64,000 bases of DNA from Candidatus Accumulibacter proximus. Lineage in GTDB: Bacteria; Pseudomonadota; Gammaproteobacteria; Burkholderiales; Rhodocyclaceae. Location: the NCBI GenBank assembly GCA_016709675.1, contig JADJMH010000002.1, positions 292,098 to 356,097 of the forward strand, written 5' to 3'. This document shows positions 52,285 to 60,699 of the stretch, piece by piece. The notes beneath the pieces were generated by a model. The model was not told where the DNA came from, did no database searches, and worked only from the letters and a program-made list of their open reading frames with translations. The stretch's first letter is position 1. Every line of letters starts with the position of its first letter. Both the position numbers and the translations under genes were made by a program.

Positions 52285-52990
52285 ATGGCGCGCAAGGTTC
52301 AGGTGCGTTGGGAGACGGAAAGTGCAGCGACGCCGATGGGTCAGTTGGCCTACTTTAGCCAGTTTCTACATCTGACCGGGCTGTGCTCACAGTGGCTGGC
52401 AGGCTGTCCACTGACGTACGGCAGCCCGAACGCGCCGTCGGTCGCGGACGTTCTGGGCACGTGGATGCTGTCCATTCTGTCGGGACACCGGCGCTATTCG
52501 CACATCACGACAGTCCGGGGCGATGGGGTGAATCCTGGCTTGCTCGAGATGAGCAGCGTCGTTTCTGAGGACGCCCTCCGCAAGGGGTTGCTGCGGGTTC
52601 CGCAAGCCGCTGGGACGACCTGGCTCGACGGGCATCTCGACGAGAGCACGGCGCCGGAAGAGCGTGAGCAGCCCTATCTGTTCACGCTCAGGCTGTCCAA
52701 GAACGTCAAGCGGCATATCAGCCGCCTCTGTGACGAAACCGACTGGACGGATGCGGGCCAAGGCTGGGAGTGGAAGGATGGCCAATTGCCGCTCCAGGGC
52801 TGGCAACACAAGCGGCGGGTCGTCGTCCTTCGTCGTCCGCTCACCCGCGAAAAGGTGGCCCAGCATGATAGCGGCCAGTTGATGCTGTCGTTCATCGAAG
52901 CGAACCGGAAAGGGGGAAGGAGATCACCGGCTACGAGTACGCCGTTCTCGTCACCAACACAAGCTACGAGATTCTCACCCTCGGTCAGCT
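52285..52990 (+). pseudogene. decayed DDE transposase (IS1380-like)
   Basis: Begins MARKVQVRWETESAATPMGQLAYFSQFLHLTGL and continues 'VADVLGTWMLSILSGHRRYSHI', a typical transposase N-terminus. It then jumps from 'LRKGLLRV' to a late region (YLFTLRLSKNVKRHISRLC, 'LPLQGWQHKRRVVVLRR'), so the first catalytic part is deleted. Near 52913 the frame shifts, giving 'EITGYEYAVLVTNTSYEILTLGQL' before homology ends. At least one deletion, one frameshift and a 3' truncation make it inactive. The family is inferred from the 'EYAVLVT' block. Confidence 0.7.
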
Positions 52991-53141
52991 GGGCGGCGCG
53001 GCCAGTGCGCAGACCAACCTCGGCATGGCGCAGTCGCTGCGTTCGACCAGCGATTCGTACAAGACGGTACTGACGCCATCTCAAAGCCCTCAACGAAGCC
53101 CGACCCGGAGAGCGGGATGAGATGGTCCGGGAAGACCAAGG

Positions 53142-53308
53142 CGAATTCCATAGATTGCCATCCCAAACCGTCCAGGAGTTCCGTCATTCCCGCGCAAGCG
53201 GGAATCCAGTCCAGGCTCTGTCCTACATCGGGCCGAACGGTGGATCCCCGCTTTCGCGGGGATGACGGCTGTCATTTATCGGTACCTCTATCTCTGGAAA
53301 TCGCCTAA
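53142..53308 (+). repeat. left copy of ~165-bp inverted repeat (two REP-like hairpins)
   Basis: It contains GTCATTCCCGCGCAAGCGGG and ATCCCCGCTTTCGCGGGGAT hairpins, joined by about 50 bases, and ends in CGGTACCTCTATCTCTGG. The reverse complement recurs at 54291–54449. Confidence 0.85.
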
Positions 53309-53417
53309 CGCCGGGATGTGTCGGCGCCTGCGTGAAAGCGGTCGGAATGTGACCATGCGAAATGGGAGCGATACATGTGTGGAAGAAAGGGCCCATCGCG
53401 TGAAATCCCGACTCTGC

Positions 53418-54218
53418 TCAGGCGAGGTTGGCCCACTGCTCGAAAAGTTGTGTCAGCGCTGGCAAACCCTCACGGATTGCCACAGGCCCCGGATTGAGGA
53501 TGACCGCTGATTTGATTTCATGCACTTGCCCGCAGACAACTGCCGGCACTCCGGCCCAGCCGGGCCGGGCGGCAACGTTCTCGGGGCGGAATTTCCTGCC
53601 GCACCAGGAGCCGATGATGATCTCCGGAGCGCGCCGGACAATCTCCATCGGGTCGGCGATGATGCGGTCCTTGGCCGATTGTTTGGCAGCGTTTTCACGG
53701 AAGATGTCTTTGCCGCCGGCGATGGTGATCAGATCCGATACCCAGCCGATGCCGGAGATCGGTGGGTCGTTCCATTCCTCGAAATAGACTTTCGGCCAGC
53801 GCGGCAGCCTGGCGGCTGCGGCGCGTGAGTGTTCGATGATCTTCTCCAGATCGGCAACCAGCGCCATGGTTTTTCGCTCGGCGCCGACCAGCCGGCCGAC
53901 GGTCTCGATCATCGCCAGAATGTCTTCGACGCTGCGCTGGTTGAAGGCGTGCACCGCCACGCCGGCCTGGATCAGATCGCGGGCGATGTCGGCCTGCAGA
54001 TTCGAGAAGGCGAGTACCAGATCGGGCTGAACAGCGAGGATTCTGTCGATGTCGCCACTGGTGAAGGCGAAGACCTTGGGCCTCTCCTTGCGCGCACGCG
54101 GCGGGTGAACGGCGTAGCCGGTGATGCCGGCGATGCGCTCCTGTTCGCCGATTGCGTAGAGCACCTCGACGGTTTCGGTGGTCAGGCAGGCGATGCGTTG
54201 CGGCAGACGTTTCGACAT
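53418..54218 (-). CDS. cobalamin/siderophore-type substrate-binding protein (BtuF-like), no signal peptide
   Basis: 266 residues. RIACLTTETVEVLYAIGEQERIAGITGYAVHPPRARKERPKV, 'DIDRILAVQPDLVLAFSNLQADIARDLIQAGVAVHAFN', 'SVEDILAMIETVGRLVGAE' and 'VYFEEWNDPPISGIGWVSDLITIAGGKDIF' follow the helical-backbone binding-protein fold of BtuF. No export signal is visible, so it is either cytoplasmic (as some 'cobalamin-binding proteins') or lost its leader. No permease or ATPase is adjacent. The gene stands alone between the two inverted repeats. Confidence 0.82.
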   Translation of the reverse strand: MSKRLPQRIACLTTETVEVLYAIGEQERIAGITGYAVHPPRARKERPKVFAFTSGDIDRILAVQPDLVLAFSNLQADIARDLIQAGVAVHAFNQRSVEDILAMIETVGRLVGAERKTMALVADLEKIIEHSRAAAARLPRWPKVYFEEWNDPPISGIGWVSDLITIAGGKDIFRENAAKQSAKDRIIADPMEIVRRAPEIIIGSWCGRKFRPENVAARPGWAGVPAVVCGQVHEIKSAVILNPGPVAIREGLPALTQLFEQWANLA

Positions 54219-54290
54219 CAGGGTTCACCTTCGTTGATCATTTATTCAAGGCGCTACGATTCGGCGTCATTACCGGGCTCGCGGAGTAAG

Positions 54291-54449
54291 GCGATTTCCA
54301 GAGATAGAGGTACCGATAAACGACAGCCGTCATCCCCGCGAAAGCGGGGATCCACCGTTCGGCATGTAGGCAGAGCCTGTGGATTCGCTTGGCGGGAATG
54401 ACGGAACTCCTGGACGGTTTGGGATGGCAATCCATGGAATTCGCCTAAA
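54291..54449 (-). repeat. right copy of the inverted repeat
   Basis: Reverse complement of 53142–53308 with a few small indels; the outer hairpin is partly degraded (GTCATTCCCGCCAAGCG). Together the pair bracket a ~1.3-kb segment holding the BtuF-like gene. Confidence 0.85.
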
Positions 54450-54512
54450 TCCAGTGGGGCACAGCCGGATTGTCTATCATGATCTTTATTTGCGGCTAGA
54501 GGTGACCCGGTC

Positions 54513-55505
54513 ATGTCCGTTATCTGCGTTTGCCTGAGCCCGGGATTCCAGCGCTCGGTAATCATCGATTCCCTGATTCCGGGCGAAGTCAACCGGCTCA
54601 AGAGTGTCACGGTCGATGCCGCAGGCAAGGGGGTGAATGTTTGCCGGGTGCTGCAGCGACTGGGCATCGACGCATTCTGCCTGGCTCAAGGCGGTAGCAA
54701 CGCGGATGAGCTGATGGCGCTGGCCAGACGGGAAGGGCTGGATCTTCGACTCATCCCCTCATCCGGCCGATTGCGTACCTGCACCTCGATTGTGGAAACC
54801 TCGATGGTCACGGGGAGTCGGGTAACCGAGCTCGTTGAACCCTCGTCCCCGGTCGATGAATCCTGTGTCAACACCATGACCCAGACGGTGCAGGCGATGC
54901 TGCCGTCTGCCACAGCTCTGGTGTTTGCCGGTTCGATGGCGCCTGGCTACCCGGCTGACTATCCGGCCCGTCTGGCCAGCATGGCCCGCAAGTCCGGGGT
55001 GCCTGTACTGCTTGATGTGCAGGGCCCTGTTCTCCTGGATACCCTTGCTGCCCGACCGGCCGTGGTCAAGATCAATCTCGCCGAATTCGCCGCAACATTT
55101 CTCCCTGGACGCTTCAGCGGCGGCGAGCATGGCGGTGTCCTGGCTGAAGCGCTGGCTTCTGCCGACATCATGAATGCCGTTTCCGAGGTATCGCGGGACC
55201 ATGCCACAAGCTTCGTTCTTACGCGTGGCGCCGAAAGCATTCTGCTGGCTCGTGACGGAGAGGTACGATCAAGACCGGTACCTGCGCTTCCTGCGGAGCA
55301 AATCATCAACCCGATTGGTTCCGGGGACGCATTCCTTGCCGGGATGCTTGCGCAACTGTTGACGTCCTGCAGCAACCCGGACTGGGACAACTTGCCGCTG
55401 GAGGCTCTGGAAAAAGCCATCGGCCTGGCGACGGCTTGCGCTCAGTCAAATGCACGAACCGTTCGCCCGGGGCTGCTCGAGGATTCTTTCGCAACGTCGC
55501 GGTAG
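54513..55505 (+). CDS. PfkB-family sugar kinase (1-phosphofructokinase/LacC-like)
   Basis: 330 residues from ATG 54513. SPGFQRSVIIDSLIPGEVNRL, 'DAAGKGVNVCRVLQRLG' (substrate site) and 'NPIGSGDAFLAGMLAQLL' with the catalytic Asp are PfkB signatures. 'GSMAPGYPADYPARL' is typical of the fructose-1-phosphate/tagatose-6-phosphate branch. It phosphorylates a sugar phosphate with ATP; substrate unknown. Its last 200 bases overlap the converging transporter frame. No PTS gene is adjacent. Confidence 0.87.
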   Translation: MSVICVCLSPGFQRSVIIDSLIPGEVNRLKSVTVDAAGKGVNVCRVLQRLGIDAFCLAQGGSNADELMALARREGLDLRLIPSSGRLRTCTSIVETSMVTGSRVTELVEPSSPVDESCVNTMTQTVQAMLPSATALVFAGSMAPGYPADYPARLASMARKSGVPVLLDVQGPVLLDTLAARPAVVKINLAEFAATFLPGRFSGGEHGGVLAEALASADIMNAVSEVSRDHATSFVLTRGAESILLARDGEVRSRPVPALPAEQIINPIGSGDAFLAGMLAQLLTSCSNPDWDNLPLEALEKAIGLATACAQSNARTVRPGLLEDSFATSR

Positions 55506-56964
55506 TCGTGAGCGATGCAGGTTCCAGATTACGGAAAGTGCGACGGTAAGCAGCGGCACTAATGGCGAGTGCGACGACGATCAGAGCCGCGGCAACTAGG
55601 AAGGTGATCCGCATGCCGATGGCAACGGCGTCGGGAGAGGCTGTGGTAATGTCGATCGTCCCCGATCCGACAGCGAAGATGGCCCCTATGACGGATGCGC
55701 CGGTGATCAGGCCCAGATTGCGCGACAGATTGAGCATGCCGGAGATAGCGCCTCGTTGGTTCGGGCTGACATCGGTCATGACTGCCGTATTGTTGGCCGT
55801 CTGGAAGAGCGCATAGCTGGCGGTGATGACGACGACGGGTGCGATGTAACCCGGAATGGCGAGTATCGTCGGCAAAAGGGATAATGCGATAGCACCGGCT
55901 GCCATTCCGAGAAGTCCAAGGGCGGTGACACATTGGGTGCCAAGCCGGTCGGCCAGGCGGCCGGCCGGCACCGCGGTCAGCGCAGCTACCGCCGGGCCGA
56001 CGGACAAAACGAGACCAACCATTGCCGTGTCCAGCCCGAGAGAACGAGAGAGATAGAATGGACCGACAACCAGGGTCGTCATCATCACGGTTGAGACGAG
56101 GGCACTGGTGGCCAGGCTCGCACTTAGCTCAAGCTTGCGAAACATCGCCATCTGGATCAAGGGTGATGTCGTTCTCGCTTCGGCCAACATGAAAAGACCG
56201 GCGCCGATCAAGGCAGCCAAAAGCAGCGCCATGTTGATCCGACCGAAACTGCCGCGCCCCGTCGTCATCGCCAGCGCATAGGCGGCGAGAGTCAAAGCAA
56301 GGAGGAAGGTGCCCCTCGTGTCGAAACTGACGCGCTCGTTCTTCGGCCTGCTTTGATCAACGTGCAGGTAGCGATGAGCGAGAAAAAGTGTCAGGACACC
56401 CAGCGGCAGGTTGATGAGAAATATTGCCCGCCAACCGAGTTCTGCGATCAGGACGCCACCGAGCGATGGGCCCAGCGCAGTGCCGATTGCCGACATCGTT
56501 CCCAGCACGCCAATGGCACTGCCCGTTTTTTCTTTCGCTACCGTCTCGCTGACGAACGCCATGGCAAGGGCCATCATGATGGCTGCGCCAAGGCCTTGCA
56601 GAGCACGGGCAGCAATCAGCAGCCAGAGTGTGGGTGCCATGCTGCACAGGAGCGAGGCGAACGTGAACAGGAAAATGCCGAACAACAGCAGCTTTTTGCG
56701 GCCAACGAGGTCGCCGAGCCGTCCGGCGCTGACGATCAGGGTTGTGATCGCCAGCAGATAGGCGATGACGATCCACTGGACCGCCTGGAAGGAAGCGTTG
56801 AACGCCTCCGCCAGGTTCGGCAAGGCCACATTGGCAATGCTCGTGCCGAGGGACGATAGCAATACCGATAGCGCCAGGCTGGCCAGCGCCCAACCCACCG
56901 AAGGCCTCGCTTCCGCTTTTCGTGAGACCTCCTCAGCTTGTCCTGCAATGATTGTTTTCACCAT
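55306..56964 (-). CDS. DHA2-family MFS multidrug transporter
   Basis: 552 residues from ATG 56964, with AAGGAG upstream. It has about 14 hydrophobic segments. Motif A 'GRLGDLVGRKKLLLFG' and motif C-like 'LGPSLGGVLIAELGWRAIFLINLPLG' mark a DHA2 (EmrB/QacA) H+ antiporter. The last ~55 residues (after about RTFRNLEPAS) are low-complexity and lie antisense to the pfkB gene, so the natural stop has probably been lost. Divergent from a LysR regulator 138 bases away, its likely controller. Confidence 0.87.
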   Translation of the reverse strand: MVKTIIAGQAEEVSRKAEARPSVGWALASLALSVLLSSLGTSIANVALPNLAEAFNASFQAVQWIVIAYLLAITTLIVSAGRLGDLVGRKKLLLFGIFLFTFASLLCSMAPTLWLLIAARALQGLGAAIMMALAMAFVSETVAKEKTGSAIGVLGTMSAIGTALGPSLGGVLIAELGWRAIFLINLPLGVLTLFLAHRYLHVDQSRPKNERVSFDTRGTFLLALTLAAYALAMTTGRGSFGRINMALLLAALIGAGLFMLAEARTTSPLIQMAMFRKLELSASLATSALVSTVMMTTLVVGPFYLSRSLGLDTAMVGLVLSVGPAVAALTAVPAGRLADRLGTQCVTALGLLGMAAGAIALSLLPTILAIPGYIAPVVVITASYALFQTANNTAVMTDVSPNQRGAISGMLNLSRNLGLITGASVIGAIFAVGSGTIDITTASPDAVAIGMRITFLVAAALIVVALAISAAAYRRTFRNLEPASLTTTATLRKNPRAAPGERFVHLTERKPSPGRWLFPEPPAASCPSPGCCRTSTVAQASRQGMRPRNQSG

Positions 56965-57101
56965 GAACTCCTTTGATGTGCAGCCCGGGACGGGGCTATC
57001 TGAATCGTAGGTCTTCGCACGACATGGCGGAAGGCGCAGCATTTGCATGTTATTAATGCGTCTGGCGCCCTATATCGAACAAACACTGCTATCGTTACCC
57101 C

Positions 57102-57998
57102 ATGTCGAGACCCGATCTGAACCTGCTTTTCACCCTTGATGTGTTGCTCGCCGAGGGCAGCGTGGCCGGCGCTGCCCGACGTTTGCGGCTCAGTCCATCG
57201 GCCATGAGCCGGGCGCTGGCGCGGCTGCGCGAGACGACGGGCGATCCTTTGTTGGTCAGGGCCGGGCGCGGTCTCGTTCCGACGCCGCGCGCGATCGAAC
57301 TGCGCGAGCAAGTGGGCCAGCTGGTGCAGGGCGGGGAGGCTGTCTTACGCCCGGCCGAAAAGCTTGACCTCAAACAACTGGTCCGGACCTTCACGCTACG
57401 GACCAGCGAAGGTTTCGTCGAAAATTTCGGACCCGATTTGATTGCCCGCGTTGGCGACGAGGCACCCGGCGTACGGCTATGCTTTGTGCAGAAATCCGAC
57501 AAAGACAGCAAGCCGCTGCGCGATGGGCTTGTCGATCTGGAAACCGGTGTTGTGGGGCAGTCGACGGCGCCGGAACTGCGGGCGCAGGCATTGCTCCGGG
57601 ATCACTTCATCGGCGTCGTGCGCATGGGGCACCCGCTGAGCCAGGGTGAAGTCACACCTTCCCGTTATGCGGCCGGGCGGCATGTCTACGTCTCTCGTCA
57701 GGGTGTGGACAAGGGGCCGATTGATGAGGCGCTGAGAGCAGTCGGACTGGAACGCAAGATCGTCACCATCGTCGGTGGCTTTTCGACCTCGTTGGCCCTG
57801 GCCCGGGCATCAGACCTGATCGCCAGCGTTCCCGAACGACACACCGGGAATCTGCGCGAAGGCATGCACAGTTTCCCCCTTCCGGTCAGCACGCCGGAGA
57901 TCACGATTTCACTGCTTTGGCACCCAAGGCTGGATGCCGACCCAGCACATCGCTGGTTACGTGGTCATGTCAGGCACGTCTGCGCGGCACTCCGCTAG
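57102..57998 (+). CDS. LysR-family regulator
   Basis: 298 residues. DLNLLFTLDVLLAEGSVAGAARRLRLSPSAMSRALARLRETTGDPLLVRAGRGLVPTPRA is the LysR helix-turn-helix. An effector domain follows with 'TFTLRTSEGFVENFGPDLIARV'. It is transcribed away from the DHA2 transporter and likely regulates both genes from the 138-base shared region. The inducer is unknown. Confidence 0.92.
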   Translation: MSRPDLNLLFTLDVLLAEGSVAGAARRLRLSPSAMSRALARLRETTGDPLLVRAGRGLVPTPRAIELREQVGQLVQGGEAVLRPAEKLDLKQLVRTFTLRTSEGFVENFGPDLIARVGDEAPGVRLCFVQKSDKDSKPLRDGLVDLETGVVGQSTAPELRAQALLRDHFIGVVRMGHPLSQGEVTPSRYAAGRHVYVSRQGVDKGPIDEALRAVGLERKIVTIVGGFSTSLALARASDLIASVPERHTGNLREGMHSFPLPVSTPEITISLLWHPRLDADPAHRWLRGHVRHVCAALR

Positions 57999-58090
57999 AT
58001 GATTGGAGCAACACCGACGGAGGCGAGCGGCGGTTTCTGACCAACCGATTTGCCTTTGTTCCAGGGTTCCCGGTGGTGATTGGATTCCAT
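57995..58090 (-). pseudogene. N-terminal fragment of a tyrosine recombinase
   Basis: MESNHHREPWNKGKSVGQKPPL is the typical start of a family of phage/ICE-type integrases ('PWNKGkliGQKpPLk.kdiWaIRI'). The frame ends soon after, so only ~22 residues of homology remain. It is evidence of a past site-specific element here. Confidence 0.45.
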
Positions 58091-58436
58091 AATTGGGAGA
58101 CCGTGATCGGCTCTTCCGTAAGCCGTTGCTTCATGCCGGACTCGGGTGTAGTTGATCACCCGCCACCCTTTACATCGTCGCCAGTCCGCCTCAACCACCG
58201 CATTCAATTCACCGCTACTCTCCAGGCATCAGGCAGTCCTCGGGGTGCTATTTGGGAGGGCTCTTCGGCAAATGGTGACGCATGCCGGCCCAAGATCGGC
58301 GATTGACGGCTTGCATGCGGCGTCAGCCATACCCTCCGAAGGCCCGTTGGATGTCCTATCCTTCGGGCGCCACAATCGAGGCGGAAAAGGTGACACATCT
58401 GGCGGCCAGGCATTGCCGGTGCACCCGCGGCCCGGC

Positions 58437-59285
58437 TCACGAGTCCTCCGGCGACACCCGGTAGAGATGGCCGGACTCGGGTTCGTCGGGCTGATTTTGG
58501 CCAACCAGCATCGGCATGACCCAGATCAGCTTGCGCAGCGACCTGCCGGGACCATGCGCCTGATTGCGCCAGTGTCCCCGGCGCCAGTGCGTGACGGGAT
58601 GCCCCGCGCCGGGGCTGGCCGACGCACCGACGCGCTGCCGCTGCTCTTCGACCTGCTGGCCGCACAGCAGAACGGGAACGTAGCCGAGCGCCGCCAACCG
58701 CGATCGCGCGCGCATGACTTCCTTGCCCTGGCCCGTGCTCGCTTTCGTTTTCAGAGCTTCCGGCGTGCTGGTCGGCCAGACCGTCGCGATATCGTCTGGG
58801 TAGGCGGTGACATAACACAGGGCATTGACCACCAGGCGCATCGCGGCCAGGTACACCGGGTGCCGCCGATGCACCTGAAGGAGCCGTTCTTCGGCCATTC
58901 TCGAGCTGATGTCGATGAGCTTCAGCCCGTCAGGCATTACCTCTCCTCTTTCGCTCAGGCCAGTAGCCAGTTGCTCGGTGATGTCGCCACGGGGTTGGTC
59001 GAGCCGCTGATTGAGTTCGTTGAGCCGGTCTGACAACTGGCTGTCGATGGCGGTAGCCAGATCGCTCGTCCGGTAATCGCCGACCAGGTCCTGCCGGTAA
59101 TAGGGTTCGGGAATTTCGAACCAGAGTCGGGATAGCTGGCGATCGGTCGGTACGGCGGTGACCGTGAAGCAGACATCGCCGGCCTCGCCACCCGCTTCGA
59201 CATAGGCGCCATCAACCAGCCAGCCCGCCTCCAGTTCAAGATCGGGCTGCGGCCCGAAATGGAGATACTGGGCTGCGTAGGGCAT
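58437..59285 (-). CDS. hypothetical protein (282 aa), possibly 5'-truncated
   Basis: It shows no named motif. 'VHRRHPVYLAAMRLVVNALCYVTAYPDDIATVWP' in the middle and 'HWRRGHWRNQAHGPGRSLRKLIWVMPMLVGQNQP' near the end recall a widespread family of uncharacterised plasmid/phage-associated proteins. A separate frame (59297–59473) holds 'MRYPRKLKAAVSTSPLVMESMQHLMTAYGRFV', which looks like the missing N-terminus, so a frameshift near 59290 is likely. Confidence 0.55.
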   Translation of the reverse strand: MPYAAQYLHFGPQPDLELEAGWLVDGAYVEAGGEAGDVCFTVTAVPTDRQLSRLWFEIPEPYYRQDLVGDYRTSDLATAIDSQLSDRLNELNQRLDQPRGDITEQLATGLSERGEVMPDGLKLIDISSRMAEERLLQVHRRHPVYLAAMRLVVNALCYVTAYPDDIATVWPTSTPEALKTKASTGQGKEVMRARSRLAALGYVPVLLCGQQVEEQRQRVGASASPGAGHPVTHWRRGHWRNQAHGPGRSLRKLIWVMPMLVGQNQPDEPESGHLYRVSPEDS

Positions 59286-59296
59286 CCTGATGGTGT

Positions 59297-59473
59297 TCAG
59301 GGGGATGTCGTCGCCCGGTCCTGGCGAGCAGGTCCAGGAGCGACGGCGGAAAATCGATGATCTGTCGCCCCCGCCTGTACGAAACGACCGTAGGCGGTCA
59401 TCAGATGTTGCATCGATTCCATGACCAGGGGCGAAGTGGAAACGGCTGCCTTGAGTTTTCGCGGGTAGCGCAT
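59297..59473 (-). pseudogene. probable 5' part of the gene at 58437, frameshifted
   Basis: 58 residues, MRYPRKLKAAVSTSPLVMESMQHLMTAYGRFVQAGATDH..., then unrelated Pro/Arg-rich sequence. It reads into the start of the next frame without a ribosome site between. Confidence 0.4.
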
Positions 59474-59776
59474 GCCCTTGTTGTTCATTTCGTTCACTAC
59501 CGGGCGGATCAGCTCGTTGAGCAGGTCGAGGTCAGCTCGCCCGAGCGGGCGTCCACCTTGTGGCGAAAGATCTTGCCGATCTGTTCAGCGCAGGCATGGA
59601 AGGCCTGGAAACGTTCGGGTGATAATGGTACAGGGGTGGATCCGGGATCGCTGCGGGCTTCGCTTCATAGCGGTATTCTTTCTTGATCGAAAAGTGGTGC
59701 GATCGCCGCGAAGGCGATTACCGGCTCATCCAGCGTGCCGCTCCAGCGATCCCAGAGCACGCGGCCGGCCCGCGGA

Positions 59777-60115
59777 TCAAGCGTGCCAGATTCGACGGTC
59801 TGCTCGGCGCCGCTGATTGATGAACGTGCAGAAGACGGCAAGTTGCTGCCCCGGCAGCAGCTGCCGAGAAAGGCCTGCAGCTCCGCATGGCTGGCGGTGA
59901 TCGTGTGCCAAAGTCCTCGTCAGCGGGTGCGCCTTGCCAGTGTCTTTCGCCAGCGGGCTGGCGGGGCGTTGAAGCCACGCCCGGGGGCCCTGACCAACTC
60001 CGGGTTGGCTGACGATAGTGCGCGCAAACGCGCGCAGCTCTGCGGCGTTTTCAGGCGCCAGGAGCGCTGACCAGTTCACCGGCATTGGCGGTGCCTGCTT
60101 TTTCCTTTGGCTCAT
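59777..60115 (-). CDS. hypothetical protein, probably frameshifted
   Basis: 112 residues from ATG 60115 (AAGGGA upstream). MSQRKKQAPPMPVNWSALLAPENAAELRAFARTIVSQPGVGQGPRAWLQRPASPLAKDTGKAHPLTRTLAH looks like genuine coding sequence. The remainder is Arg/Gln-rich and a better continuation is in another frame. Unknown function; near decayed genes. Confidence 0.4.
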   Translation of the reverse strand: MSQRKKQAPPMPVNWSALLAPENAAELRAFARTIVSQPGVGQGPRAWLQRPASPLAKDTGKAHPLTRTLAHDHRQPCGAAGLSRQLLPGQQLAVFCTFINQRRRADRRIWHA

Positions 60116-60323
60116 TACACGATTCCCTTGCTGGAGTTGGTGGCGCTTGCCAGTCGTCTGGCGACCATTGAATCGTTTCTTGCTGGCACGGCGAGAGGAA
60201 GGAGAGCGTAGCCGCCATGGTGACGACAAAAACGACCGCCGACAAGAGCGCGACGAGCTAGCCGGCGCACGGTTGCCGATGCTCGCGGAGGGCGGCGCCA
60301 GCGGCCATGGCCCGGCTGAGGTA

Positions 60324-60362
60324 GAAGGCGATCATCGTCGGCAGCGGCGGCGCAGCGATGGC
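60324..60362 (-). repeat. short copy of a segment of the gene at 5935–6936
   Basis: About 38 bases matching ~6345–6384 with two mismatches; both encode PPLPTMIAFY on the minus strand. Flanking sequence differs. It could be a fragment moved by the adjacent IS91-like element. Confidence 0.4.
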
Positions 60363-60413
60363 GTCGGCCGTGCGCCCCGACGCCGCGTCGGAGAACAGAT
60401 CAACGAGAAAGCG

Positions 60414-60638
60414 ATGGCCAAGGTCTTTTGGGCAAACATGCTGGCGGCGATCGAGGCGGCCGGCATTGGCCTGCCGGCGTGCCATCCACGGGAATGGGTG
60501 GCGCACTGGAAATCGGTTGGCAGCGGCGAGCAGGCCCTGATCTCCCGAGTTCGACACTTTTCGCGTGCCAAACGCATAATCGGGGCTTCGGTCGCAATAA
60601 AAACAAGGAGTTGGCGCGCAGCCAGAAATTCGTTGTAG
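60414..60638 (+). pseudogene. IS91-family transposase fragment
   Basis: MAKVFWANMLAAIEAAGIGLPACHPREWVAHWKSVGSGEQALISRVRHF matches the middle of IS91/IS801-type rolling-circle transposases ('kmL.al..aGl.lP...p..WvvhckpVGsGe.ALiYLgRY'). The homology stops at the place where 'LGRYLYRGV' is expected, so it is truncated just left of the IS1634 element. Confidence 0.6.
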
Positions 60639-60682
60639 TGACACGTTATTTCCTAGGAAGTCTATTGCCATAAGCCGATTGC

Positions 60683-60699
60683 GTCGCTACAGTAGCGAC
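60683..60699. repeat. perfect hairpin directly before transposase start
   Basis: GTCGCTAC-A-GTAGCGAC, 8-bp arms with a 1-bp centre, ends on the base before the ATG at 60700. It replaces the usual ribosome site and could hide the start in RNA or act as an end sequence. Confidence 0.7.
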
